DNA of 64,000 nucleotides from JACXVD01 sp020446665. GTDB lineage: Bacteria > Pseudomonadota > Alphaproteobacteria > Sphingomonadales > Sphingomonadaceae. Where the stretch lies: positions 327,026-391,025 of the forward strand of contig JAWKXQ010000001.1 of assembly GCA_041396905.1 (NCBI GenBank). The letters are read 5' to 3'. The first letter of the stretch is position 1. Each line of letters opens with the position of its first letter. The notes below the pieces were generated by a model. That model ran no database searches. It was not told where the DNA came from and was given only the letters and a program-made list of their open reading frames with translations. Made by a program: the position numbers and the translations under genes. This document shows, piece after piece, positions 22,198 through 30,969 of this stretch.

Positions 22198-23079
22198 ATG
22201 ATTCGGAAAACCATCGGACCCGATGAGAACGCAGCCCTCTACTCTATTGGTCGAGCATGGCTTTTAGGAGATATTGCCACCCGCACAGAGGCAATCAGTA
22301 GGCTCGTCGATGACCATGGTTTGAACAAGGCATCAGCCGGGGATTTGCTTCAGGCATTTCAGGCAATGATAAAGGGAGAGCGATTCACCCGGTCAGTAAG
22401 TGCCTCCACGGCTGATTTCCTAGTTCGACAAATTGCAGACGATGATGGCCTTTCCGCTGCGAAGGCAGCGTTGTCGGCAATTGAGCAGCACATCATCTAC
22501 TATGAAAGCGTCCAGCCGAGCAAAATGCACTTGCTCCGCTCCACGGTTGCGAAGCTGGAAGAATGGCTGTCCGGACAGGGGGTTTCTCAGGATGTCGAGG
22601 CGACCGGAACCAGCGCAGCCGATGCGTTCGATATTGGTCAACATTATCTTGCAGAAGATGTGCAAGAAATTGTGCTCAGCGATGTTCCTGAAACCGAAAA
22701 AGCGAGATTGATCCGAACCAGGCTGGGTCAAGGTGCGTTTCGTTCAAATTTGTTAAAAATTTGGCGGAATGCTTGTGCAGTAACAGGGTGCCAGATTAAT
22801 GCAGTGTTGAGAGCATCGCATATAAAGCCATGGCGAGATTGCGAAAACAACAACGAACGTCTGGACCCGGACAATGGTTTAATTCTCTCGGCAAACCTTG
22901 ATACGTTGTTTGATCGCGGTCTCATAAGTTTCAGCGATACCGGTCAAATGTTGATTGCGCGAAATGTCTCCGAACTGGATCGCAAAAGTCTCGGACTTGG
23001 CAAGACCTTGACGATACGGCCCAGCCAACGCCAGAAGCTATACCTTAGATATCATCGAGAGAAGTACGGATTCGGCTGA
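22198..23079 (+). CDS. HNH endonuclease domain protein (likely acquired)
   Basis: 293 residues. The C-terminal half carries an HNH_2-type domain: RLGQGAFRSNLLKIWRNACA, ASHIKPW (H208), LDPDNGLILSANLDTLFDRG (N226, H-equivalent D235) and GLISFSDTGQML. The N-terminal 160 residues are helical and unassigned. Proteins of this type act as stand-alone nucleases in mobile or defence contexts, or as restriction-like enzymes. The gene is visibly more AT-rich than its neighbours (for example its 22640-22920 stretch), pointing to transfer. It sits between sdhA and a parDE module where sdhB would be expected. Start ATG 22198 is 5 nt after the sdhA stop. Confidence 0.8.
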   Translation: MIRKTIGPDENAALYSIGRAWLLGDIATRTEAISRLVDDHGLNKASAGDLLQAFQAMIKGERFTRSVSASTADFLVRQIADDDGLSAAKAALSAIEQHIIYYESVQPSKMHLLRSTVAKLEEWLSGQGVSQDVEATGTSAADAFDIGQHYLAEDVQEIVLSDVPETEKARLIRTRLGQGAFRSNLLKIWRNACAVTGCQINAVLRASHIKPWRDCENNNERLDPDNGLILSANLDTLFDRGLISFSDTGQMLIARNVSELDRKSLGLGKTLTIRPSQRQKLYLRYHREKYGFG

Positions 23080-23110
23080 ACTCAGATATTTCTGCAATGA
23101 AATTGAGTGG

Positions 23111-23410
23111 TCACAATATCACTTCATCAACATCCATCCGCTCATGCAGAACGCGGATCACATGCACCACGTCTTCACCAACGCTGAAAAATACGAGATG
23201 ATGGCCTGAGCGCATTCGTCGCAGGCCGAGGCTATTGCACTCGTGCATTGGGAAACGACGAGGGGATGACCTCAAGCTTTCAATATCCGCTCGTATCGCC
23301 GACACATATTTACGGGCCTGTTGCTTTCCCCAGCGCGTAATGGTCTGGTCAGAAATGGTGTCAATGTCCCGTGCAGCCTGATTGCTCAGGATGATCCTAT
23401 GTGTCGGCAT
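23111..23410 (-). CDS. parE: ParE/RelE-family toxin
   Basis: 99 residues from ATG 23410. HRIILSNQAARDIDTISDQT, the central RADIESLRSSPRRFPMH and the terminal FFSVGEDVVHVIRVLHERMD are typical of the ParE/RelE superfamily of small toxins (gyrase inhibitors in the ParE branch, mRNA interferases in RelE). The start overlaps the antitoxin stop by 14 nt, the usual antitoxin-first coupling. Convergent with the HNH gene. Confidence 0.88.
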   Translation of the reverse strand: MPTHRIILSNQAARDIDTISDQTITRWGKQQARKYVSAIRADIESLRSSPRRFPMHECNSLGLRRMRSGHHLVFFSVGEDVVHVIRVLHERMDVDEVIL

Positions 23411-23648
23411 CTTCTGGTCCGAATTTCCGCTCCATGAATTCGTCCCAGTCGAAATTCTCCGCTGGCCCGCTCTCCAGTCCTTCTTGCAGCGCCCGGTCCA
23501 GCGCCTCGCGCTTTGCGTCGGCGTGGATATATCGCCGCATCGCTTCGCGCACGACTTCGCTCGTACTGGCAAATTCACCGCTTTCGACCTTGCGGCGGGC
23601 AAATTCGACAAAGGGTTTGCCCAGCGAAATGGATGTGTTCTTGCTCAT
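23397..23648 (-). CDS. parD: ParD-family antitoxin
   Basis: 83 residues from ATG 23648; a longer opening reaches 23684 but would cross the operator. MSKNTSISLGKPFVEFARRKVESGEFASTSEVVREAMRR is a ribbon-helix-helix DNA-binding domain of the ParD/CopG class, followed by a C-terminal tail that should wrap the toxin. Expected to repress its own operon at the dyad 23659-23673. Confidence 0.88.
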   Translation of the reverse strand: MSKNTSISLGKPFVEFARRKVESGEFASTSEVVREAMRRYIHADAKREALDRALQEGLESGPAENFDWDEFMERKFGPEDADT

Positions 23649-23649
23649 G

Positions 23650-23681
23650 GCCTGCCTATACCAAAAATTGGTAACATCAGG
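23650..23681. promoter_or_regulatory. Autoregulatory operator of parDE
   Basis: Perfect dyad TACCAA-AAA-TTGGTA at 23659-23673, nested inside an outer GCCTG (23650-23654) / CAGGC (23677-23681) inverted repeat, immediately before the parD start. Nested dyads of this size suit a ribbon-helix-helix antitoxin binding as paired dimers. Confidence 0.65.
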
Positions 23682-23695
23682 CAAGCGCGTGCGAA

Positions 23696-24385
23696 TTACC
23701 CCGCTGCCACGCCAAACACACCCATCAGCAGCGGATCGTTGGTCGAGCGCGGATTGGCGCGGATCGCGGATTCTTCCACGCCGATTTCGGTCCAGATTGC
23801 ATCATCGACCCGGGTGGCAAAGCTGCGCGCGGCGCCGCTGATATCGCGTCCGGCAACCAGCTTCAGCGCTTCGCTCACCAGCGGTTCCTGCGTGAGCTGA
23901 AAGGCATCGCCCACTTCGGGCAGCATCACCTCTACCAGGCTGCCATTCATACCATTGCGCAGAAACGCGGTGGCTGCCGTCGGCCCGCCGCGCACCAGAT
24001 CAATCGCATTTTCAATGCCGATCGTGCGCACCGTTTCTGCCACGACCGGGGCGACGCGATAGGATCCGCGCTCTGCCACATCGGCCAAAGCGCCGACCAG
24101 CCGGTCCTTGAACAGGGCCGAGGTCAGGATGCGCCCCAGCACATCCCCGCGTGAGCCGAGCATTTCGCCAAGCCCGACTTTCGCAACGGCGCCATCCCAA
24201 TAGCCGTCATCCGATGCCAGCCGCACAAAGGCGCGTTCGCTGGAGAGCACCAGCAGGCGGCGGATTGCCTCGGTAAAGCTGACACCTCCCATGCTGGAGC
24301 AGCCAGGCAGGGCGAGGGCGGCGCTCGCCATGGCTCCGGCCAGAAACAGACGACGATTGGGGGTTGCTGCAATCAATCCGGTCAT
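23696..24385 (-). CDS. DUF4197 family lipoprotein
   Basis: 229 residues from ATG 24385, with AGGAG 8-10 bp upstream. The leader carries twin-arginine-like NRRLFLAG and a lipobox-like ALALPGCSS, so it is probably a lipoprotein. The body matches DUF4197: GLGEMLGSRGDVLGRILTSALFKDRLVG, the repeated LVRGGPTAATAFLRN, and the FATRVDDAIWTEIGVEESAIRANP tail. Function unknown; such proteins are periplasmic helical bundles. Divergent from priA with a 54-bp gap. Confidence 0.82.
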   Translation of the reverse strand: MTGLIAATPNRRLFLAGAMASAALALPGCSSMGGVSFTEAIRRLLVLSSERAFVRLASDDGYWDGAVAKVGLGEMLGSRGDVLGRILTSALFKDRLVGALADVAERGSYRVAPVVAETVRTIGIENAIDLVRGGPTAATAFLRNGMNGSLVEVMLPEVGDAFQLTQEPLVSEALKLVAGRDISGAARSFATRVDDAIWTEIGVEESAIRANPRSTNDPLLMGVFGVAAG

Positions 24386-24439
24386 TTTCGCTCTCCTGTG
24401 CTTGCCGCGCATTATGCACGGCTCCAATATGAAGGGACA

Positions 24440-26617
24440 ATGAAACGTGTCCGCCTCCTTGTCTTGAACGCCGCGCTTGGCTCACTTGACTACAAGGTGC
24501 CGGAAAAAATGTCGGTCGAATTGGGCTCGGTGGTGGTCGCACCGCTTGGTCCGCGGCAGGTTCTGGGGATTGTGTGGGAGCCGGAAAAATTTCCGGACGC
24601 GGATGTTCCCGAGGCGAAATTGCGCCCATTGCTGGAGGTTTTGCCGGTCCCTCCGCTCAAGCCCAGTCTGCGTCGGCTGATCGAATGGACAGCGGATTAT
24701 TACTGCGCACCCATGGCATCGGTGGCGCGGATGAGCCTGTCGAGCGGGGGAGCGCTCAAGGGTTCGGGCACGATCACCGAATATCGCCTGTCAGGCGGCT
24801 TGCCGGAACGCATGACCCCGCAGCGCGAACAGGCGATGGAATTGCTCGCCAGCGAACAGGCAACGATTCGCGAACTGGCCGAGATCGCCGGGGTTTCCGA
24901 AGGGGTGCTGCGCGGGCTGGTATCGCAGGGCGTTCTCGAACCGGTCGAAGTGGATATTGACCGGCTCTATCGACGGGCTGACCCGGATCATGACCAACCG
25001 GCGTTAAGCATTGAACAGCGCGAAGTGGCCGACCGGCTGGTGGAAGCCGTCCGGGCGCGCAAATTCGCGCCGTTCCTGCTCGATGGCGTGACCGGTTCTG
25101 GCAAAACAGAGACCTATTTCGAAGCCATTGCGGAGACCCTGCGGCAGGGGCAGCAAGTGCTCGTTCTGCTGCCTGAAATTGCACTGACAGAGGCCTTTCT
25201 GCGCCGCTTCGAAGATCGTTTCGGCACCCCGCCACTGACCTGGCACAGCTCGCTCAAACAGGCCGAGCGCCGCCGGGCGTGGAAAGCGATTGCCGTGGGG
25301 CCGCAGAAGAGCGGCGCGCAAGTGGTGGTGGGGGCACGCTCGGCCTTGTTCCTGCCCTATGCAGACCTTGGCCTGATTGTCGTCGATGAAGCGCATGAGA
25401 TCAGCTTCAAGCAGGGCGAAGGCGTGCGCTATAACGCCCGCGATGTGGCGGTGATGCGCGCGCGGTTTGAACAGCACCCGGTCCTGCTCGCTAGTGCGAC
25501 ACCGGCGCTGGAAAGCTTGCAAATGGCGGAAAGCGGGATTTACGAAAAGCTTGAACTGCCCAGCCGCTTCGGCGGCGCGCAATTACCGAGTATCAGCACG
25601 ATCAATCTGACCGAGGAAAAGCCGGAGCGCGGGCGCTGGCTGGCGCCCCGGCTGGTGGAGGCGCTGGAAGAAAGACTTGATCGCGGGGAGCAATCGCTGC
25701 TGTTCCTCAACCGGCGTGGCTATGCGCCGCTGACCCTGTGCCGCAATTGCGGCTTTCGCTTTCAATGCCCCAATTGCACCGCCTGGCTGGTCGAACATCG
25801 TTTTTCAAACCGCCTTGCCTGCCATCATTGCGGACATGAGACAGCGCCGCCTGCCACCTGCCCGGAATGTGACGAGCCTGATTGTCTGGTGGCCTGCGGC
25901 CCCGGTGTCGAGCGGATCGCGGATGAAGTGGCCGAGATCATGCCCGAAGCGCGGGTTGCGGTGGTTACCTCCGACACGCTCAATTCGCCGGAGAAGGCCG
26001 CTGAATTTGTGGCGCTGGCAGAGGCCAGGGCGATTGATGTGATCGTTGGCACGCAGCTGGTGACCAAGGGGTTCCACTTCCCGGAGCTGACACTGGTGGG
26101 GGTGGTAGATGCCGATCTCGGTCTGGAGGGCGGGGATCTGCGCGCGGCAGAGCGGACATACCAGCAGATTGCGCAAGTCGCCGGGCGGGCCGGGCGCGGG
26201 GCCAAGCCGGGCGAAGTGCTTATCCAGACGCGCCATCCCGAAGCTGCCGTTATCGCGGCGCTCGCCGATGGGGATCGCGATGCTTTCTATGCCGCGGAAA
26301 CCGAGGCACGGCGCGACGCCGGGGCGCCGCCCTTTGGCCGCTGGGCCGCGATCATCGTTTCCAGCGAAGACGAGGCCGAAGCCCGCGAAGCCGCCAACCG
26401 CATTGGCGGGGCTCGGCCCAACCTGCCCGATATCGCGATCCTCGGCCCGGCTCCGGCACCACTCAGCCTGCTGCGCGGGCGCTATCGCTATCGCCTGCTG
26501 ATCAATGCCCGGCGCAGTGCGGAAGTGCAGAAAGTCATCCGCGACTGGCTGGATGCGCTCCATTTCCCCAACGGAGTGCGCATCAGCGTGGATATTGATC
26601 CCTACAGCTTTGTTTGA
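24440..26617 (+). CDS. priA: Primosomal replication protein N' (PriA helicase)
   Basis: 725 residues from ATG 24440 (GAAGGGA just upstream). N-terminal 3'-DNA binding domain, then superfamily 2 helicase with Walker A DGVTGSGKTETYF, DEAH box VVDEAHEISFKQ, zinc-binding cysteine pairs (CRNCGFRFQCPNC and CHHCG ... CPECDEPDC) and the helicase motif VAGRAGRGAKPG. It reloads the replicative helicase at stalled forks. Confidence 0.96.
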   Translation: MKRVRLLVLNAALGSLDYKVPEKMSVELGSVVVAPLGPRQVLGIVWEPEKFPDADVPEAKLRPLLEVLPVPPLKPSLRRLIEWTADYYCAPMASVARMSLSSGGALKGSGTITEYRLSGGLPERMTPQREQAMELLASEQATIRELAEIAGVSEGVLRGLVSQGVLEPVEVDIDRLYRRADPDHDQPALSIEQREVADRLVEAVRARKFAPFLLDGVTGSGKTETYFEAIAETLRQGQQVLVLLPEIALTEAFLRRFEDRFGTPPLTWHSSLKQAERRRAWKAIAVGPQKSGAQVVVGARSALFLPYADLGLIVVDEAHEISFKQGEGVRYNARDVAVMRARFEQHPVLLASATPALESLQMAESGIYEKLELPSRFGGAQLPSISTINLTEEKPERGRWLAPRLVEALEERLDRGEQSLLFLNRRGYAPLTLCRNCGFRFQCPNCTAWLVEHRFSNRLACHHCGHETAPPATCPECDEPDCLVACGPGVERIADEVAEIMPEARVAVVTSDTLNSPEKAAEFVALAEARAIDVIVGTQLVTKGFHFPELTLVGVVDADLGLEGGDLRAAERTYQQIAQVAGRAGRGAKPGEVLIQTRHPEAAVIAALADGDRDAFYAAETEARRDAGAPPFGRWAAIIVSSEDEAEAREAANRIGGARPNLPDIAILGPAPAPLSLLRGRYRYRLLINARRSAEVQKVIRDWLDALHFPNGVRISVDIDPYSFV

Positions 26618-26720
26618 GGGCACCAGCGCGAATATCTCGACAGCGCCGAGACATTCTTTGCTACTGTGATGCCGCCCAGCCCCGATTGGGCGCGCAACAC
26701 GTAAACGAGGGAGAATGACG

Positions 26721-27353
26721 ATGCTGACTGTGCACCATTTGCGTATCTCGCAATCCGAACGGATTGTGTGGCTCTGCGAAGAGCTGGGCCTCGATTACGA
26801 GCTGAAACTCTATTCACGCCGCGAGGACAATCGCCTTGCGCCGGATGAGTACAAGGCGCTGCATCCCATGGGGATTGCGCCAGTCATCAAGGATGGCGAT
26901 CTGATCCTGGGGGAAAGCGGCGCGATCATCGAATATCTGGTGACGAAATATGGTGCAGGAAAACTCGTACCGTCACCTGACAGCCCCGATTTTCCGACCC
27001 ACTTGTTCTGGTTCCATCACGCCAATGGCACCTTCATGACCAATGGCATGATGGTTCTGGCGGCGAAAGCTACTGGTGCGGATGAGATACCGGATTTTGT
27101 CGCCGGGCGTGGTGCGAAAAGCTGGATGATGATCGAACAGCATCTGGGCCAACAGCCCTGGTTTGGCGGGCAGGCTTTCAGCACGGCAGACATCATGATG
27201 GGCTTTGGCCTCACCACCGGGCGCATGTTTGGCGGCCCGGACATGGCGGATTTCCCGAATTTGCGCGGATGGTTGCAGCGGGTGGGCGAACGCGAAGCCT
27301 ATCAGCGCGCCATGGCAAAGGCAGAGCCGGGGATGCCGCCCATGCTTGGCTAG
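26721..27353 (+). CDS. Glutathione S-transferase family protein
   Basis: 210 residues from ATG 26721; GAGGGAG at 26707-26713 is 7 bp before this ATG and only 1 bp before the alternative ATG 26715. N-terminal thioredoxin-like domain (LTVHHLRISQSERIVWLCEELG, HPMGIAPVIKDGDLILGESGAIIEYL, with the cis-Pro and ES motif of the glutathione site) and a C-terminal helical domain. Substrate unknown. Convergent with the CPBP protease gene, sharing CTAG at 27350-27353. Confidence 0.9.
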   Translation: MLTVHHLRISQSERIVWLCEELGLDYELKLYSRREDNRLAPDEYKALHPMGIAPVIKDGDLILGESGAIIEYLVTKYGAGKLVPSPDSPDFPTHLFWFHHANGTFMTNGMMVLAAKATGADEIPDFVAGRGAKSWMMIEQHLGQQPWFGGQAFSTADIMMGFGLTTGRMFGGPDMADFPNLRGWLQRVGEREAYQRAMAKAEPGMPPMLG

Positions 27354-28267
27354 CCGGGCGTGCCTTCACGCATTTGCCGGGCCATGCGGCGGCGGGTCCA
27401 CCATGGGCGCATGAACTGGCCGCGTTGCCATGCCAGCCAGGTCAGGTATCCGCCAACCAGGAAAGCTATGACCATGGCGACCACAGAGGCTTCGAGTCCG
27501 AAAGCGCCCCCGGAAACGAGCTCTGGCCCGACAGCTTTCGCTTCGACTATGCCATCAATGTCATGCCCGGATACGGGCACGTCCCAAACCAGCCCTTGCG
27601 TCACGTTCCAGCCGAAATGGATGCCGATCGGCAACCATAGCGAGCGGGAAACCATATAGGCCGCACCCAGCATGATCCCGGCCTCCAGGGCGATGCCGAG
27701 CGAGCCGACCCAGGTGGCGTTGTCATTGCTGATATGGACATAGCCGAACAGGGCCGAAGTCAGCGCCAGCGCGAACCAGCTACCGCCGAACTCCTCCAGA
27801 AACCGGAACAATACGCCGCGAAACAGGAATTCTTCCACCACTGCGGCCTGCAACCCGGCCATGAGCAACAGCCAAAGCCACGATGAAGCGCCGCCCCAGC
27901 CGGTAATAACGTAACCGCCCAATAAAGCCGTGAAGGCGACTATGATCGTCATGAGCAGTGCCGATCCACCAATGCCGATCAGCAATGGTCGGATTGCGCC
28001 AGTCCATGGCAAATCGTCACGCGGATTGTCTCCCAGCCGGGATACAAGCAGTTTCACAAGCAAAATGACTGCGAGCGAAGCGACCACAGCCATCACCAAC
28101 GGGCCGGATTTCTCGTCAAGGCCAAGCGGGGCGGCGGTCAATCCGAGGCTGATCAGGCCTAAGGCCAGCGTGAATACCGCCAGCGACACCAGCATCGCGA
28201 CCAGCGGGAAATCCCAGATTGTCCGCCAGAGCGGTTTGGGGGCGAAATCTTGGCTGAGCGTGTTCAT
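27350..28267 (-). CDS. CPBP (CAAX protease and bacteriocin-processing) family membrane protease
   Basis: 305 residues with about eight hydrophobic segments. The CPBP/Abi motifs are visible: VVEEFLFRGVLFRFLEE (EExxxR), then FGYVHI and HFGWNVTQG carrying the metal-coordinating histidines. Members are intramembrane glutamic/metallo-type proteases involved in prenyl-protein or peptide processing. Divergent from the transaldolase-like gene. Confidence 0.88.
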   Translation of the reverse strand: MNTLSQDFAPKPLWRTIWDFPLVAMLVSLAVFTLALGLISLGLTAAPLGLDEKSGPLVMAVVASLAVILLVKLLVSRLGDNPRDDLPWTGAIRPLLIGIGGSALLMTIIVAFTALLGGYVITGWGGASSWLWLLLMAGLQAAVVEEFLFRGVLFRFLEEFGGSWFALALTSALFGYVHISNDNATWVGSLGIALEAGIMLGAAYMVSRSLWLPIGIHFGWNVTQGLVWDVPVSGHDIDGIVEAKAVGPELVSGGAFGLEASVVAMVIAFLVGGYLTWLAWQRGQFMRPWWTRRRMARQMREGTPG

Positions 28268-28421
28268 AGCTCTCTATTGTCGCGCAAATTCGTTCGGTCA
28301 ATCACCTTGCACGGTAGTGATTTTCGCAGTTTCTGACCGGCAGGGCGGCTGGCCTGCATGGTAAAGGCTGCTATGCGTTGCAGCGCAATCACGAATCATT
28401 TGCCCTGACGGAGCGCAACCC

Positions 28422-29075
28422 ATGAAATTCTTCGCTGACACCGCCGAGATTGACGAGATCAAGGATCTGGCCGCTACCGGCCTGCTCGATGGTGTAACCA
28501 CCAATCCCAGCCTGATCGCCAAGTCGGGCCGCGATTTCATGGAAGTGACGAAGGAAATCTGCGCGCTCACCGATGGGCCGGTCAGCGCAGAAGTGGTCGC
28601 GCTTGATCACGCAACCATGATGAAAGAGGCAGAGGTGCTGCGCAAGCTGGCCGATAATGTCTGCATCAAGGTGCCGCTGACGATTGACGGGCTGAAAACC
28701 TGCAAGGCGCTGACCAGCGATGGCACCATGGTCAATGTCACGCTCTGTTTCTCTGCCAATCAGGCGCTGCTGGCGGCGAAGGCTGGCGCGACGTTTGTCT
28801 CTCCCTTTGTCGGTCGGCATGACGATAATGGCGTCGACGGGATGGATCTGATCCGCGACATTCGCCTGATTTACGACAATTACGCCTTCGAAACCGAAAT
28901 CCTTGTCGCTAGCGTGCGCCATGTCACCCATGTGCTGGAAAGCGCGCGGATCGGGGCCGATGTGATGACCGCGCCGCCCAAGGTGATCAAGTCGCTGTTC
29001 AACCATGTGCTGACGGACAAGGGCATTGAAGGCTTCCTCAAGGATTGGGCCTCGACCGGGCAGAGCATTCTGTAA
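28422..29075 (+). CDS. Transaldolase / fructose-6-phosphate aldolase-like protein
   Basis: 217 residues, the short Fsa/TalC type. MKFFADTAEIDEIKDLAATG and DGVTTNPSLIAKSG are hallmark stretches; the Schiff-base lysine is K83 in NVCIKVPLT. Likely transaldolase of the pentose phosphate pathway, though the short family also includes fructose-6-phosphate aldolases. cobT begins 8 nt after the stop. Confidence 0.93.
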   Translation: MKFFADTAEIDEIKDLAATGLLDGVTTNPSLIAKSGRDFMEVTKEICALTDGPVSAEVVALDHATMMKEAEVLRKLADNVCIKVPLTIDGLKTCKALTSDGTMVNVTLCFSANQALLAAKAGATFVSPFVGRHDDNGVDGMDLIRDIRLIYDNYAFETEILVASVRHVTHVLESARIGADVMTAPPKVIKSLFNHVLTDKGIEGFLKDWASTGQSIL

Positions 29076-29083
29076 GGCAGATT

Positions 29084-30904
29084 TTGGCTGACGAATCCCC
29101 CCTTGATCGCTTCAAGCTGGCGCTGACCGGTGCCAGCCGCGCGCTGGCGCATGAGCCGGAAGTGGAAGTGGCGTGGAGCGCTGATGTGCCCACTGCCACC
29201 GGCAAGAGCATGCGCGTGCCTTTGCCGGGGCGCAGCTTGCCGCCCGATCAGGCGCGTGAGGCGCGCGGCTTTGCTGACAGTTTCTCGCTCAAGCTGCTGC
29301 ACCATAATGAAGGGCTGCATGGCCGCAATGCCCCCATCGAACCGGCTGCGCGGGCCTGTTACGATGCTGTCGAACAAGTGCGTTACGAAGCGCTTGGTTC
29401 GCGCGACTATGCCGGGATCAAGGATAATCTCGACGCTGCGCTGATGGTGCGGATGGGGGCGGACCCGATCACCCGCGCCAGCTCTGCAGAAGAGGTTCCG
29501 GTGCAGGCCGCACTGGCGCTGTTGCTGCGTGAGAAGCTGACCGGGCAGGCTATCCCGCAAAGGGCACAGGCCGGGGTGGATATGGTGCGCGACTGGATCG
29601 AGGATCGCGCCGCCGGTGACTTTGACAAGCTGCTGGGCTCGATGGAGGATCAGGAGGCGTTCCAGTCCTTGACGCTCGACATGCTGCGCCATCTCGAACT
29701 GACTCAGGCGGAAGACAATCCCGACGAAGGCGAGAATGAAGAGAGCGACCAGCCTGACGGGGATGACGACCAGCAGGACGAACAGGACGAGCAAGGCGAT
29801 TCCGGTGAGCAGCAGACCACCGAAATGGCCGGCGAAATGGGCGAAGGCGACGATGACGGCGAAAGCGAAACCGAGGTCAGTTCCGAACAGGAAATGACCG
29901 AAGGTGACGCCGGGGAAGAGGGCGAGGAAGGCATGATGCCAGTCCGCCCCAACCGCCCATGGACGGACTTGCCGGACGATTTCGATTACAAGGCCTTCAC
30001 TGAGAAGTTTGACGAAGTGATCGAAGCGCCGGAGCTTTGCGACAATGAAGAGCTTGACCGGCTGCGCGCCTATCTCGATAGTCAGCTGACGGGGCTGCAG
30101 GGGATTGTGACACGGCTTGCCAACCGGCTGCAGCGGCGGCTGATGGCACAGCAGAATCGCAGCTGGGACTTCGATCAGGAAGAGGGGCTGCTGGATGCCG
30201 CGCGGCTGGCGCGCGTGGTGATCAGCCCCGGCCATTCGCTGTCCTACAAGATCGAACGCGATGTCGAATTCAAGGATACGATTGTTACGCTGCTGATCGA
30301 CAATTCCGGCTCCATGCGCGGGCGGCCGATCAGCATTGCCGCGATCAGCGCCGATATCATGGCCCGCACGCTGGAACGCTGTGGGGTCAAGACCGAGATC
30401 CTCGGCTTCACCACCCGCGCGTGGAAAGGCGGGCAAAGCCGCGAACAATGGCTGGCCGATGGCAAACCCGCCAATCCCGGCCGTCTCAATGACTTGCGCC
30501 ACATTGTTTACAAGAAAGCCGACGAACCCTGGCGGCGTGCCCGGCGCAATCTTGGCCTGATGATGCGCGAAGGGCTGCTGAAGGAAAATATCGACGGCGA
30601 AGCGCTGCTATGGGCGCATAACCGGCTGATTGCCCGGCCCGAAGATCGCCGCATTCTGATGGTGATTTCAGACGGTGCGCCGGTGGATGATTCAACGCTC
30701 AGCGTGAATACGGCCGGCTATCTTGAGCAGCATTTGCGCAAGATCATCGAATGGATCGAGAAGCAAAGTCCGGTGCAGCTGGTCGCTATCGGGATTGGCC
30801 ATGACGTGACACGCTATTATCGCAGGGCAGTGACGATAATGGATGTCGAGCAGTTGGGCGGGACGATTATCGAGCAATTGGCTGATCTGTTCGAAGCGGA
30901 ATGA
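29084..30904 (+). CDS. cobT: Cobaltochelatase subunit CobT
   Basis: 606 residues from TTG 29084, preceded by AAGG at 29074-29077. N-terminal helical domain, a long acidic region (about residues 205-285, rich in Asp/Glu/Gln), then a VWA domain with the MIDAS motif DNSGSM and ISDGAPVDDST. CobT works with the AAA+ CobS and CobN to insert cobalt into hydrogenobyrinate diamide in aerobic B12 synthesis. CobS is not in the window. Cotranscribed with the transaldolase-like gene. Confidence 0.94.
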   Translation: MADESPLDRFKLALTGASRALAHEPEVEVAWSADVPTATGKSMRVPLPGRSLPPDQAREARGFADSFSLKLLHHNEGLHGRNAPIEPAARACYDAVEQVRYEALGSRDYAGIKDNLDAALMVRMGADPITRASSAEEVPVQAALALLLREKLTGQAIPQRAQAGVDMVRDWIEDRAAGDFDKLLGSMEDQEAFQSLTLDMLRHLELTQAEDNPDEGENEESDQPDGDDDQQDEQDEQGDSGEQQTTEMAGEMGEGDDDGESETEVSSEQEMTEGDAGEEGEEGMMPVRPNRPWTDLPDDFDYKAFTEKFDEVIEAPELCDNEELDRLRAYLDSQLTGLQGIVTRLANRLQRRLMAQQNRSWDFDQEEGLLDAARLARVVISPGHSLSYKIERDVEFKDTIVTLLIDNSGSMRGRPISIAAISADIMARTLERCGVKTEILGFTTRAWKGGQSREQWLADGKPANPGRLNDLRHIVYKKADEPWRRARRNLGLMMREGLLKENIDGEALLWAHNRLIARPEDRRILMVISDGAPVDDSTLSVNTAGYLEQHLRKIIEWIEKQSPVQLVAIGIGHDVTRYYRRAVTIMDVEQLGGTIIEQLADLFEAE

Positions 30905-30969
30905 ATTGCGCTTGCTGTGGCACCGGTCCGGCGTCATAATCATTACAGTATTGGGTAGGGATTTTTCAT

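Noticed and set aside
28880..30502. 540-codon antisense frame over cobT
   Set aside because: No recognisable motif and fully inside a well-supported cobT and the end of the transaldolase-like gene; a shadow of GC codon bias.
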